Positions 23,993 to 32,669 of a DNA stretch of 64,000 nt are shown here, piece after piece. The notes below the pieces were generated by a model that was not told the DNA's origin, ran no database searches, and saw only the letters and a program-made list of their open reading frames with translations. How positions within the stretch are numbered: the stretch's first letter is position 1; each line of letters begins with the position of its first letter. The stretch is taken from positions 1 to 64,000 of the forward strand of contig NZ_VSKS01000002.1 of the NCBI RefSeq assembly GCF_008312835.1, read 5' to 3'. The DNA is from Streptomyces marokkonensis. GTDB lineage: Bacteria; Actinomycetota; Actinomycetes; Streptomycetales; Streptomycetaceae. The position numbers were made by a program, and so were the translations under genes.

Positions 23993-26686
23993 TCACGGTG
24001 TCAGCGTCTGGCCCAGCCGCAGGTCCGCCGCCAGGCCGAACGTGCCCCTGCCGTAGAAGACCGTGGAGCTGTAACCGAGTCCTGAGCCGTTGCTCGGGAG
24101 GTACAGGACCGCGCCGTCCCACGTGTCCTCGCCCTCGGCGCCGAACGTCAGGTCCGCGCGGCCGTAGCCGGACAGGTCCGTCAGGGAGACCGCGGAGCCG
24201 AACCGGTCACCGGACTCCGTGGCACCGGGGACGCCGGAGGTGTCCTGGGAGATGAACAGCGAGCCGGATCCGGTGATGCCGGACGAACCGCCCCGGAAGA
24301 GGATCGCGCTGCCCGCGTCCTTGCGGTTGACGCCGTCGCGGGTGAGGTCCTCACCGAGGGAGCCGGCCAGGACGTCCGCGTAGCCGTCGCCGTTGAAGTC
24401 GCCGGCCGAGACCGAGATGCCCAGCGCGTCGCCGGCCTCACCGCCGCCGGGGACACCCGAGGTGTTCTGGTGGATCGTCCTCATGCCGGTGGTGGTGAAC
24501 CCGCTGGACGTGCCCAGCAGCATGGTGATCTGCCCGCCGGACGCGCTGCCGGACTCGGCGGTGTACGGCTGGCCGATGACGATGTCGTCGTACCCGTTGT
24601 TGTCGAAGTCGCCCGCGGTGATGGAGCGCCCGCCCTTGACCGAGATGACGCCCACCTTGGCCAGGCCGGACGCGGAGCCCGCGAAGCGGACGACGCGGCC
24701 GGTGCCGCCGGTGTCGCGGTAGTTGAGGGCGACGTCCGCGTAGCCGTCCCGGTTGAAGTCGCCGCTCGCGGCGTCCAGGTGGGCGAGGGATCCCGTGGAG
24801 CCGGTGAGCGTGCCGTACTTGGTGGCGCCGCCGGTGTGACGGGCGTTCCAGTTCCCGCCGTTGCCGGAGCCGGCCGCGAACACGTCCGCCTTGCCGTCGC
24901 CGTTGAAGTCGCCGACGGCGACCGTGCTGCCGAGCTTCGCGCCGGAGCCGGTGACACCCGACGTGGTGTACCCGAAACCGGTGTTCAGCGCCGGGCCGTA
25001 CATCACCACGACCGAGCCGCGGTCGGTGTAGGTGTGGTCCTCGCCGGGGGCGCCGATCGCGAGGTCGGCGTGGCCGTCGCCGTTGACGTCGCCCCAGGCG
25101 GTGGAGGTGCCGAAGGCGTCACCGTTCTCGTTGTTGCCGGACACGCCGGTGCTGTTCTGCGAGAGGGTCCTGGCGGCACCGGAGACCGGTCCTTCGACCC
25201 CACCGGGGACCACGGTGACGCTGCCGGCGCCGCTGAGGGCCTTCGGGGTGCCCGCTACCAGGTCGGCGAGGCCGTCCCGGTTGTGGTCCGAGGTGGCCAG
25301 GGCGTGCGAGATGCCCGGCGTCTTCGCGAGCGCGGCGATCCGCGACAGCTTCGGGTACAGGTTGAGGCCCGGGCAGGCCGTGTAGTTGGTGTCCCGGTGG
25401 CCGAAGACCCGCGGCAGGGTGACCGACTCACCCTTGTCGATCTTGTTGCCGCTGACCCCGGCGTCCGTGCCGGAGGTCAGCGTGACCCTGCCGGTCGGGT
25501 CGATGCCGTACATCCCGAACTTCCAGGCGACGACGCGCGCGATGGAGTCCATCGCGGCCCGGCTCGGGTGCGCGCTCTCGAAGTTGCCGATGTACGAGAT
25601 GCCGAGCGTGTCGGTGTTGAAGCCGACGTCGTGGGCGCCGACCACCGGCAGGTCCATGCCGCCGCTGCGGCCCTCGAAGATCTGGCCGCAGCGGTCGACG
25701 ACGAAGTTGTAGCCGATGTCGTAGTAGCCGCGTGCGAAGTGCTCCTGCTGGATGGAGCGCATCCGGGCGCGCGAGTCGGCGCAGGACACGGCGTTGTCGC
25801 TGTCGACACCGGTGTGGTGGACGACGGCGGCCTTGATCTCGGTGCCGTAGCTCGGCGTGCCGTCGTAGTCGGTGGACGCGCCCCACTCGGCCTGCGTGAT
25901 GACGGGCGGCTTCACGACCGTCGAGGGGCGGGGCTCGGGGACGGTGGGCGTCGGGGAGGGCGACGCGGTCTCCGTGGCGGTCTCCGACGGGGATCCGCTC
26001 GGCGCCGGGGACGCGGTGTCCGTGGCCGTCTCCGTCGCCGGCGGCGACGACGGCGGCTCGGTGGTCTGCGTCTGAGTCGGCGCGGGCGTCACCGGGGCCG
26101 TGGTCTCCGCCGTGAACGCGACCGGGTCCATGCCGGCCACCGCCGGGGCGCCCTCGGGGTCCGTGCCGGGGTCGAGCAGCTTGACGTCCATGCCGGCCGG
26201 CTGGCCGCCCGCCTGGGTGCCGTCGTCCTTCACCACCCGGACCTCGACGCCGTCGGCGTCACCGGTCCACACCGAGGCCGTGCCGCCGCGGGTCGCCGCC
26301 CGCTCGCCCTCCGCGCCGTCGGCCTGGTTCTCCTCGTTCTCCAGTTCCTGCCAGCCGGACCACTTGCCCGTCTCCAGGTCCCGGGTGCGCACCTCGGGCG
26401 TGCCCTTGGCCTCCGCCTCGGGGTTGTCCCAGGTCACGAGCACCGCGCTGAAGCGGTCGGTGGTCTGCCGGTCGAGACCGCGGCGGCCGGCACCCCGGTC
26501 CTCCAGCCTCAGTGTGTGGATGCTCGGCTCGCGCGGCTTCTCCGCGGTCTCGGCCGGTGCGGACGACTGCTCGGCCACCGCGTACGTGACGACGCCCGCG
26601 CCACTGAGCACGACGGCTCCGACGGTCAGCCACGCACGCCGTTTCAGGCTGAGCGGCTTGTACGCATGGGTCCTGCGAGGACTCAA
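23993..26686 (-). CDS. secreted N-acetylmuramoyl-L-alanine amidase with FG-GAP propeller
   Basis: 897 aa. The start is probably TTG 26686, preceded by a G-rich stretch; no ATG or GTG fits. A signal/anchor segment (RRAWLTVGAVVLSGAGVV) comes first, then about 200 residues including a long Pro/Thr/Ser-rich linker. The PGRP/amidase-2 domain (about residues 255-460) has the zinc histidines in AAVVHHTG and FGHRDTNYTACPG and the loop GYNFVVDRCG. The C-terminal 430 residues hold seven FG-GAP repeats with calcium-binding loops such as DVNGDGHAD, DFNGDGKAD and DFNRDGYAD, forming a beta-propeller. It should cleave the muramyl-alanine bond in peptidoglycan outside the cell. The propeller may bind wall polymer or protein. 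Confidence 0.93.
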   Translation of the reverse strand: MSPRRTHAYKPLSLKRRAWLTVGAVVLSGAGVVTYAVAEQSSAPAETAEKPREPSIHTLRLEDRGAGRRGLDRQTTDRFSAVLVTWDNPEAEAKGTPEVRTRDLETGKWSGWQELENEENQADGAEGERAATRGGTASVWTGDADGVEVRVVKDDGTQAGGQPAGMDVKLLDPGTDPEGAPAVAGMDPVAFTAETTAPVTPAPTQTQTTEPPSSPPATETATDTASPAPSGSPSETATETASPSPTPTVPEPRPSTVVKPPVITQAEWGASTDYDGTPSYGTEIKAAVVHHTGVDSDNAVSCADSRARMRSIQQEHFARGYYDIGYNFVVDRCGQIFEGRSGGMDLPVVGAHDVGFNTDTLGISYIGNFESAHPSRAAMDSIARVVAWKFGMYGIDPTGRVTLTSGTDAGVSGNKIDKGESVTLPRVFGHRDTNYTACPGLNLYPKLSRIAALAKTPGISHALATSDHNRDGLADLVAGTPKALSGAGSVTVVPGGVEGPVSGAARTLSQNSTGVSGNNENGDAFGTSTAWGDVNGDGHADLAIGAPGEDHTYTDRGSVVVMYGPALNTGFGYTTSGVTGSGAKLGSTVAVGDFNGDGKADVFAAGSGNGGNWNARHTGGATKYGTLTGSTGSLAHLDAASGDFNRDGYADVALNYRDTGGTGRVVRFAGSASGLAKVGVISVKGGRSITAGDFDNNGYDDIVIGQPYTAESGSASGGQITMLLGTSSGFTTTGMRTIHQNTSGVPGGGEAGDALGISVSAGDFNGDGYADVLAGSLGEDLTRDGVNRKDAGSAILFRGGSSGITGSGSLFISQDTSGVPGATESGDRFGSAVSLTDLSGYGRADLTFGAEGEDTWDGAVLYLPSNGSGLGYSSTVFYGRGTFGLAADLRLGQTLTP

Positions 26687-26973
26687 CTACCCCACCCCTA
26701 GACAAGGAACATGGACACCACCTGTCCCACAGGTGGCACTCACACAGCGCCAAGCGCTGGCCAAACGTCACAGTCCTGGTCACGGGACCCGCGCATTCCC
26801 CGGCCGCCTTCACGGACGTACGGGAGGTCGAAAAGTTGTAGAGGGACTGTGAGTTGACCGTGTGGTGATCGCCACGTCCGTGACCCGTGATGATCGCGGC
26901 GCCGCGCCCGCTTGGTCTGCCGGGGGGACCCGTCCCGGGTTGCCCGGCAGAGCGAGCGGAGGGGCGGTGTCCC

Positions 26974-27402
26974 ATGGAGGGGGCGGACGAGCGAGTGCCG
27001 GGCGCGTCACAGATGCGCCCGTACGCGGCGGCCTTCGTCGCCCGGGCGACCGCCCGCAGCAGGCTGCCGCTGGACTACTCCGTGGCCAGCCTGCGCGTGG
27101 TGGACGCCCTGGTCGACGGCCTGCGCAAGGGCGGGGCGGACCGCGAGCGGGTGCGCGGAACGCTGCTCGCGCTCGGCGCGTACGTCGGTGAGGTACTGGT
27201 GCGCCGCGCGGGCGGAGTGTGGGTGGACCTCGACGAAGGGCAGCGCGCGTACTTCGGCCAGCCGGTCGGGGTCCGGATGCCGGACGGCCGCATCTGGAAC
27301 CCGGTCGGCAAGGTGCACAACCGGTTCGAGGCGGGCCGGCAGGAGTCGCTGCAGACCTTCTACCTGGTGCTGCACGGCCGGGCCGGCCGGACCGCCGCCT
27401 GA
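26974..27402 (+). CDS. hypothetical protein, paralogue of the 23449 gene
   Basis: 142 aa from ATG 26974, with GGAGGGG at 26958-26964. It shares with the 23449 product the blocks LDYS..SL..VD, GAYxGEVxVRxxGGxW and PDGRxWxP, in order. It is soluble, with no signal peptide. The gene is divergent from the amidase gene and is followed 35 bases later by the DUF3152 gene, so those two may be co-transcribed. Function unknown. Confidence 0.8.
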   Translation: MEGADERVPGASQMRPYAAAFVARATARSRLPLDYSVASLRVVDALVDGLRKGGADRERVRGTLLALGAYVGEVLVRRAGGVWVDLDEGQRAYFGQPVGVRMPDGRIWNPVGKVHNRFEAGRQESLQTFYLVLHGRAGRTAA

Positions 27403-27437
27403 CGACACGAACACAGAGACATGGGGGGATTCCCGTC

Positions 27438-28433
27438 GTGGGGAAGCGTGACGGACGCGGGGAACGACGAGGGCGCGGGAAGGGGCGCGGGGACGGAGAC
27501 CGGCGCGGGAGCGGAGACCGGCGCGGGAGCGGACCGGGACGCGGCTCCCCGCGGGGCCGGTCACGGGCCGGGGGGCGACGCTGGACGCGGACCGTACCGG
27601 CCGGGCTGGCCTTCGCGGCCGTGATGGTCGCCTCGGGAGCCGCCGTGGCGTACTACCAGGACCGGCGGGGCGCCATTCCGGACGACGCGGCCGCGGCCGC
27701 CGGGGACATGCTGGAGGGCAACGCCCTCGCGACCGGCACGGCCCCCGAGCCGCGCCCCTCGGACAGCCCCGAGCCCTCCCCCTCCCCCTCGCCCTCCGCG
27801 TCCTCCGCGCCCCCGTCCCCCGGTCCGTCCGCCTCCGCCCCGGCATCGCCCGGGCGGACCGCCGTCCCCGCCACCGGCCCCGGCACCTTCACCACCGCGC
27901 GGGCCGACGGAACGGTCGTCGGCACCGGCGGCCGCGTCCGGCGCTACATGGTGCTGGTCGAGGACGGCATCGACGTCCCGGCGAGCGCGGCCGCCGCCGA
28001 GATCTCCGCGGTCCTGGCCGACCGCCGGGGCTGGACCCGGGACGGTGTGAACGCCTTCCGGCTCGTCGGCTCCGGTCCGTACGACTTCGTCGTGAAGATC
28101 GCCACACCCGGCACGACCGACCGCATCTGCGGCGCGGCCGGCCTGCTGACCCGCGGTGAGGTGAACTGCAGTGTGGGCACGGACGTGGTGGTCAACCTCA
28201 AGCGGTGGGTGCTGGGCTCGCCTCAGTTCGACGGGCCGATCGGCGAGTACCGCGCGCTGATCGTCAACCACGAGGTCGGCCACCGCATCGGACACGGCCA
28301 CGAGGGCTGCCCCGGACCGGGACGCCCGGCCCCCGCGATGATGCAGCAGATCAAGGGGCTGGACGGCTGTGCCGCCAACGCCTGGCCCTACGAGCGGGAC
28401 GGCTCCTATCTGGGCGGTCCCGCCGTTCCCTGA
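27438..28433 (+). CDS. DUF3152 family membrane-anchored protein with metzincin-like zinc motif
   Basis: 331 aa from GTG 27438, with GGGGGG upstream. The cytoplasmic N-terminus (about 45 residues) is a Gly/Arg/Asp low-complexity tail. A membrane segment follows (VPAGLAFAAVMVASGAAVAYY), then a Pro/Ser linker and a C-terminal domain from about residue 150. That domain contains VNHEVGHRIGHGHEGC, an HExxHxxGHxH zinc site like that of metzincin proteases, and matches DUF3152 as I know it (NLKRWVLGSP near, and ends with CAANAWP). I infer an extracellular metalloprotease fold; activity has not been shown to my knowledge. Four cysteines in the domain suggest disulfides. Confidence 0.85.
   Translation: MGKRDGRGERRGRGKGRGDGDRRGSGDRRGSGPGRGSPRGRSRAGGRRWTRTVPAGLAFAAVMVASGAAVAYYQDRRGAIPDDAAAAAGDMLEGNALATGTAPEPRPSDSPEPSPSPSPSASSAPPSPGPSASAPASPGRTAVPATGPGTFTTARADGTVVGTGGRVRRYMVLVEDGIDVPASAAAAEISAVLADRRGWTRDGVNAFRLVGSGPYDFVVKIATPGTTDRICGAAGLLTRGEVNCSVGTDVVVNLKRWVLGSPQFDGPIGEYRALIVNHEVGHRIGHGHEGCPGPGRPAPAMMQQIKGLDGCAANAWPYERDGSYLGGPAVP
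27494..27529 (+). repeat. tandem 18-bp repeat in the DUF3152 gene
   Basis: The 18-base unit CGGAGACCGGCGCGGGAG occurs twice in a row (27494-27511 and 27512-27529), with a partial third copy following. In the gene's frame it encodes the Gly/Arg/Asp-rich cytoplasmic tail (GDRRGS repeated). Copy number could vary between strains. Confidence 0.8.
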
Positions 28434-28489
28434 CGGCAGGTCAGCGGCGCCGGCCGGCCCGTACGCCGCGCACGCGGTGTCTGACGGGC

Positions 28490-28516
28490 TGTGACACTTT
28501 CGTGGCGCCGGACGCT
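28490..28516 (+). promoter_or_regulatory. possible ECF-type promoter upstream of the first sigma gene
   Basis: TGTGACACTT (28490-28499) is followed 16 bases after TGTGACA by CGCTG. The same arrangement, TGTGACA, 16 bases, then CGCAG, is seen at 32524. The element lies about 50 bases before the ECF start. A TGTGACA -35-like box with a short C/G -10 resembles ECF promoters in general; autoregulation is inferred. Confidence 0.4.
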
Positions 28517-28547
28517 GATGACCGTGGGGGTGTGGGCGCCGTCGGAC

Positions 28548-29222
28548 GTGCTCACGCCAAGCGATAGCGATGCGCTACCCGCTCGGTACGGACGAGGACA
28601 GTTCTTGGGCCACGGAGGGGAATCCCGCCGCACGCAGGCGTACGACGGGGAGCTGGGCGCGGCCGTCGCGCGGGCCCAGAGGGGGGACGAGGCCGCCTTC
28701 GCGGTGGCCTACCGCCTCGTGCAGCCCGGACTGCTCGCGTACGTGCGCGGGCTGGTCGGGGACGACGCCGAGGACGTGATGTCGGACGCCTGGCTGGAGA
28801 TAGCCCGCGACCTGGGGAGGTTCCAGGGCGACGGGGCCGGCTTCCGGGGCTGGACGGCGACCATCGCCCGGCACCGGGCGCTGGACCACCTGCGCCGGCA
28901 GCGCGTACGGCCGCGGGCGTCGGCGCTGGAACAGGACGTGCTGGACCTGCCCGGACCGCAGAGCACCTACGACCAGGCCATGGAGTCCATGTCCACCGAG
29001 CACGCCCTCGAACTGGTCGGCGGGCTGCCGCGGGACCAGGCCGAGGCCGTGCTGCTGCGGGTGGTGGTCGGTCTCGACGGCCCCGCCGCCGCCCGCGTCC
29101 TCGGCAAGCGGCCGGGCGCGGTACGGACGGCCGCGTACCGGGGTCTGAAACGGCTGGCCAAGCAGCTCGGCGTCGAAAGTGTGACGGATAAGGCGTCGCG
29201 GACGCTGGGTGATTCGACATGA
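28548..29222 (+). CDS. ECF-family sigma factor, first of two tandem cassettes
   Basis: 224 aa from GTG 28548; an ATG at 28518 is the alternative. Region 2 is seen in DDAEDVMSDAWLEIARDL and FRGWTATIARHRALDHLR. Region 4 is in LPRDQAEAVLLRVVVGLDG with the recognition helix around LGKRPGAVRTAAYRGLKRL. It is closely similar to the sigma encoded at 30639, and both are followed by similar single-pass membrane proteins. This matches the pair SCO4864/SCO4866 of S. coelicolor as I remember them. Function is unknown; the partner suggests envelope signalling. Confidence 0.92.
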   Translation: MLTPSDSDALPARYGRGQFLGHGGESRRTQAYDGELGAAVARAQRGDEAAFAVAYRLVQPGLLAYVRGLVGDDAEDVMSDAWLEIARDLGRFQGDGAGFRGWTATIARHRALDHLRRQRVRPRASALEQDVLDLPGPQSTYDQAMESMSTEHALELVGGLPRDQAEAVLLRVVVGLDGPAAARVLGKRPGAVRTAAYRGLKRLAKQLGVESVTDKASRTLGDST

Positions 29223-29431
29223 ACGTGGGCCGGGACGGCGGGCGGCGCGGCGACGCCCGGCCCGGACCGTCCGGTCCCGGCGGCCCACGGCGGCCCCCGG
29301 GGGCCGGGCGCTGAACAGGCCGGACACGCGGAACGTATCCGTCGGTCCGGGCGGAGCCGCCCACGCGGGCACGCCGCACGGGCGCGGCGCGCCGCGTGAA
29401 TCGAGTGGATCGAGCAGGGACGGGAACGCAC

Positions 29432-30364
29432 ATGGGTGAACGGCAGAGCGACGGCGGGCAGGGCGGCCGCCGGCGTGTGCACCCTGAGGGCACGGCGGCC
29501 GCGCAGGGCCGTCCGGCTCCCGTCCTCGGCGGGCGGCGTGCCGTCGACACGGCCGAACTGGAGGCCCTGCTGGCCGCCGCGCTGATCCGCGGCGGCGTGG
29601 ACGCCGGGGCCGAGGAGCGGGCCGTCGCCGCGTTCCTGGCCGCCCGTGAGTCGGGGGCGCATGGCGCGCGCACCCGGCGCCGGGACGACTGGCGGGCCCG
29701 TCGGTGGCGGTTCGGCAGCCACTCGCTCAGGGCTACGCTCTCCGCGCTGGTCGCCGGCCTCACCCTGAGCGGGGTCGCGGTCGCCGGGATCGGCGTGACG
29801 GGCTCCTCGACGGACGGACCGGCGGAGGACGGCAAGGGCACCCGCGCGCCGTCCGGCGCCACCGCCCCCGCCACCCCGAAGTCCGCCGGTCCGGGCGCCG
29901 GCTCGGACCGGCCGGACCCGGACCGCCCCGGCACGGCCCGGGACACCGAGGCCCGCTGCCGTGCCTACGAGCAGGTCGAGGGGCGCGGTGAAGCGCTGGA
30001 CGCGACGGCCTGGAAGCGGCTGACGGAGGCCGCGGGCGGCGCGGCGCACGTCGACGCCTACTGTGCCGGGCAGCTGGAACGGGACACGGCGCGGCCCGGG
30101 AGCACCGGGACGCCGGAGAACAAGAACACCGGCGGGACGGACGGGGCCGGGAACGGCTCCCCGGGCAAGGCGGGTGACACCGTCCCGGACAACGCGGACG
30201 GCAACGCGGGCAGCGGCGTCGGCCCTGCGGACGGCGCGGACAACGCCGACAACGCCGACAACGCGGAGAACCCTGAGAACCCGGCCGCCGGCTCCGGCGG
30301 TGCCGGCAGCGGTTCGGACGGAAGCGCGGGCAAGCCCGCCAAACAGGGCGCCCAGAACCCGTAA
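29432..30364 (+). CDS. anti-sigma-like single-pass membrane protein, first cassette
   Basis: 310 aa from ATG 29432. The cytoplasmic N-terminus has a helical segment VDTAELEALLAAALIRGG. One membrane segment lies near residue 107-127 (LRATLSALVAGLTLSGVAVAG). Outside there is a Pro/Ala/Gly linker, then a conserved pair of cysteines about 40 residues apart: RCRAYEQVEGRGEALD and AAGGAAHVDAYCAGQL. The rest of the C-terminus is low-complexity with repeated DNAD units. The second cassette has the same layout and cysteine block. Together with position after a sigma gene this suggests an anti-sigma factor with a sensory outside domain. The gap after the sigma gene is 209 bases, so coupling is loose. 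Confidence 0.65.
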   Translation: MGERQSDGGQGGRRRVHPEGTAAAQGRPAPVLGGRRAVDTAELEALLAAALIRGGVDAGAEERAVAAFLAARESGAHGARTRRRDDWRARRWRFGSHSLRATLSALVAGLTLSGVAVAGIGVTGSSTDGPAEDGKGTRAPSGATAPATPKSAGPGAGSDRPDPDRPGTARDTEARCRAYEQVEGRGEALDATAWKRLTEAAGGAAHVDAYCAGQLERDTARPGSTGTPENKNTGGTDGAGNGSPGKAGDTVPDNADGNAGSGVGPADGADNADNADNAENPENPAAGSGGAGSGSDGSAGKPAKQGAQNP

Positions 30365-30638
30365 CGCACGCCCCATGGAGCCTGTTGACGGGAGGGACGG
30401 ACGAACGCCCGCCCGCGCCGCTGCCGCCGAGGCAACGGCCGAGGCCGCCACCCCCCACAGGAGAGGCCCCGGCCGTCGCGCGGCACGGGCCGCGCGGCGA
30501 CCCGTACTCTCTACAGCGCCAGGGGTGCGTTTTTTGTCACACCATCCTGTGTCACGGGTCAGTTGCATCTTGGACGGACATGGACGGGGAGAGGATTCAG
30601 GCCGTAACGTGCCTTTCGCGCCAGGCTGCGGCGGACAC

Positions 30639-31415
30639 ATGACCACGAACCGCCCGCGGCCTCGAGACCGCAATCACCAATTGAGCAACCACGACGGCGA
30701 GCAACCCGGTCCGCGAGAGCGGCGCCGGCTGAGGCGCAGAAGGGCGCGCGCGGTGCTGGGGGACGACGCGGAGCTGACCGCCGCGGTGCGTGCGGCACAG
30801 GACGGGGACGAGACCGCGTTCCGCACGGTGTACCGCGCCGTGCACCCGCGGCTGCTGGGATACGTCAGGACACTGGTCGGCGAGCCCGACGCCGAGGACG
30901 TGACGTCCGAGGCGTGGCTGCAGATCGCCCGTGACCTGGAGAGGTTCACCGGTGACGCGGACCGGTTCCGCGGCTGGGCCGCCCGCATAGCCCGCAACCG
31001 CGCGCTGGACCACATACGCATGCGCGGACGCCGCCCCGCGATCGGCGGCGACGAGACCGAGCTCACGGGGCGGGCCGCCGAGTCCGACACGGCGGGCGAG
31101 GCGATCGAGGCGCTGGCCACCGACGGCGCGTTCTCCCTCATCTCCCGGCTGCCGCAGGACCAGGCCGAGGCCGTCGTCCTGCGCGTGGTGGTGGGCCTCG
31201 ACGCCAAGTCCGCCGCCGAGACGCTGGGCAAGCGTCCCGGCGCCGTGCGGACGGCCGCCCACCGGGGCCTGAAGCGGCTGGCGGAGCTGCTCGGTGACGA
31301 TCCGGAATCCGCCGGGGTGCTGGACGCCCTTCCGCCCCAGAGAGAACCACGCCGTCGTACGGTGAGGTCCGCGAGTGTGACGCAGATGCGAACGCGGACG
31401 CAGAAGGACATGTGA
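30639..31415 (+). CDS. ECF-family sigma factor, second cassette
   Basis: 258 aa from ATG 30639; GTG 30609 is possible. Region 2 reads DAEDVTSEAWLQIARDL and FRGWAARIARNRALDHIR. Region 4 reads LPQDQAEAVVLRVVVGLDA and LGKRPGAVRTAAHRGLKRL, nearly identical to the first cassette's sigma. It has a longer, basic N-terminal tail (RERRRLRRRRARAV) and a basic C-terminal extension. The stop overlaps the next start (TGATG). Upstream, at 30535-30541, is TGTCACA, which may be its own promoter box. Confidence 0.92.
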   Translation: MTTNRPRPRDRNHQLSNHDGEQPGPRERRRLRRRRARAVLGDDAELTAAVRAAQDGDETAFRTVYRAVHPRLLGYVRTLVGEPDAEDVTSEAWLQIARDLERFTGDADRFRGWAARIARNRALDHIRMRGRRPAIGGDETELTGRAAESDTAGEAIEALATDGAFSLISRLPQDQAEAVVLRVVVGLDAKSAAETLGKRPGAVRTAAHRGLKRLAELLGDDPESAGVLDALPPQREPRRRTVRSASVTQMRTRTQKDM

Positions 31416-32482
31416 TGGCCGACGAGCAGGACAGGTGGCTGGACCGCGGGACCGCGGAGCGCTTGCTGAACGGAGAGCCACCCGAAGCTGCCGACCCCGC
31501 CACCCGTGACCAGGCCGAACGGCTCGCCGGAACGCTCCGCGCGCTCTCCGGCCCGCCTCCCTCGGCCGACGGGGAACTCCCCGGTGAGGCGGCCGCGCTG
31601 GCCGCCTTCCGCGCGTCGCGGGCCGAACGCCAGGTGCGGGCCGGCGCGGACCGGGACACTGCTCACCACGCCGGGACGAAGGCCTCCGGCCCCGGTCCGG
31701 TCCGTGTCGGTGCCGCCCGCGGTGATCGTTCCGGAACCGCGGACGGACCCCGACCTTGGCGGCCCCTGCGCCTCGGTCTGGCCGCCGCGCTGGTCGCCGG
31801 CATGGTCGGTGGCGCCGCGGTCCTGGCCGGCGCGGGAGTCCTGCCCACGCCGTCCGACGAGACCCGCTCCGGCCCCGCGGCCTCCGTCACCGCCACCGCC
31901 ACGCATCCCGAGCGCCCTCTGCCGTCGTCCCCGCCGGGGGACGGCGGAGCCACGCCCGGGGGAGCGCACTCGGAGAGCGCCGCCGGCCGGGGCGAGGACG
32001 GGTCGGACGCCCGGGGCGACGGGGACGCCGACGCGCCGGGGAAACCCGGCCCGGACGCCGGTGACCCCGCGGCCCGTTCGGGACGCGGCGGGAAGCTGAT
32101 CGCGTCGGCCTGCCGCGCCTGGCGCGAGGGCAAGCAGCTGAACGGCGAGCGCAAGCGCCTCCTCGAGAACGCGGCGGGCGGCCCCTCCCGGGTCGGCGGG
32201 TACTGCGCGCACGCGCTGTCCGCGGAGGACACGAAGGACACCAAGGACACGAACGGCGCGGGGGGTGCCGAGCGCACGGGGGAAGCGAAGGACACGGACG
32301 ACACCGGTTCCGGGGCCGGGAACGGCACCGGCGAGGGCACCGGCAAGGACCAGGGCGGGGACGACGGCAAGGGCAACGGCAGCGGAGGCAGCGAGGGTCA
32401 GGGGCAGGGCAGGGACCGCGGTGCCGACAAGGGCGGGAGCGGACAGCCAGACCACGGAAACGCACCCGGAAACCGGCCCTGA
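31415..32482 (+). CDS. anti-sigma-like single-pass membrane protein, second cassette
   Basis: 355 aa from ATG 31415, sharing one base with the sigma stop and preceded by AGAAGGA. The cytoplasmic part starts QDRWLDRGTAERLLNGEPP, with a helical ALRALSGPPP region. The membrane segment is LRLGLAAALVAGMVGGAAVLA near residue 120. The outside domain holds the block ACRAWREGKQLNGER and AAGGPSRVGGYCAHAL, aligned with the first cassette. The tail is Gly/Asp/Lys-rich low complexity (DTKDTNGAGG, GEGTGKDQGG). Translational coupling to the sigma supports an anti-sigma role; no zinc motif is present. Confidence 0.7.
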   Translation: MADEQDRWLDRGTAERLLNGEPPEAADPATRDQAERLAGTLRALSGPPPSADGELPGEAAALAAFRASRAERQVRAGADRDTAHHAGTKASGPGPVRVGAARGDRSGTADGPRPWRPLRLGLAAALVAGMVGGAAVLAGAGVLPTPSDETRSGPAASVTATATHPERPLPSSPPGDGGATPGGAHSESAAGRGEDGSDARGDGDADAPGKPGPDAGDPAARSGRGGKLIASACRAWREGKQLNGERKRLLENAAGGPSRVGGYCAHALSAEDTKDTKDTNGAGGAERTGEAKDTDDTGSGAGNGTGEGTGKDQGGDDGKGNGSGGSEGQGQGRDRGADKGGSGQPDHGNAPGNRP

Positions 32483-32626
32483 CCTGCCTTTTCGTCGGCC
32501 GCTGAAAATTTCTCGCCGACGGGTGTGACACTTCTGGCCCCCGTGACGCAGTAATGAGTGAGCCGACTGGTCATCGGCCGTCGCACGGAGCCGGGGTTCC
32601 CCCCGTACCCGCGGCTCGTGCACCCG

Positions 32627-32663
32627 GCGCGGGCGGGACACGTTCCCCCGGTCCCGCCCGCGC
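32627..32663. terminator. hairpin between convergent genes
   Basis: GCGCGGGCGGGAC (32627-32639) pairs perfectly with GTCCCGCCCGCGC (32651-32663) across an 11-base loop. It lies just beyond the L,D-transpeptidase stop (32670) and downstream of the second anti-sigma-like gene. Confidence 0.7.
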
Positions 32664-32669
32664 CCCATC

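Noticed and set aside
26687-26973. Possible c-di-AMP (ydaO-type) riboswitch before the amidase gene
   Set aside because: Streptomyces wall hydrolases often have one, and two small hairpins occur (26718-26736 and 26745-26759), but the conserved ydaO blocks are not seen on the minus strand.
29780-32420. DNA-level tandem repeats in the low-complexity tails of the two anti-sigma-like genes
   Set aside because: Repeats such as GACAACGCC and AAGGACAC are short and imperfect and are explained by Asn/Asp/Gly/Lys-rich protein tails.
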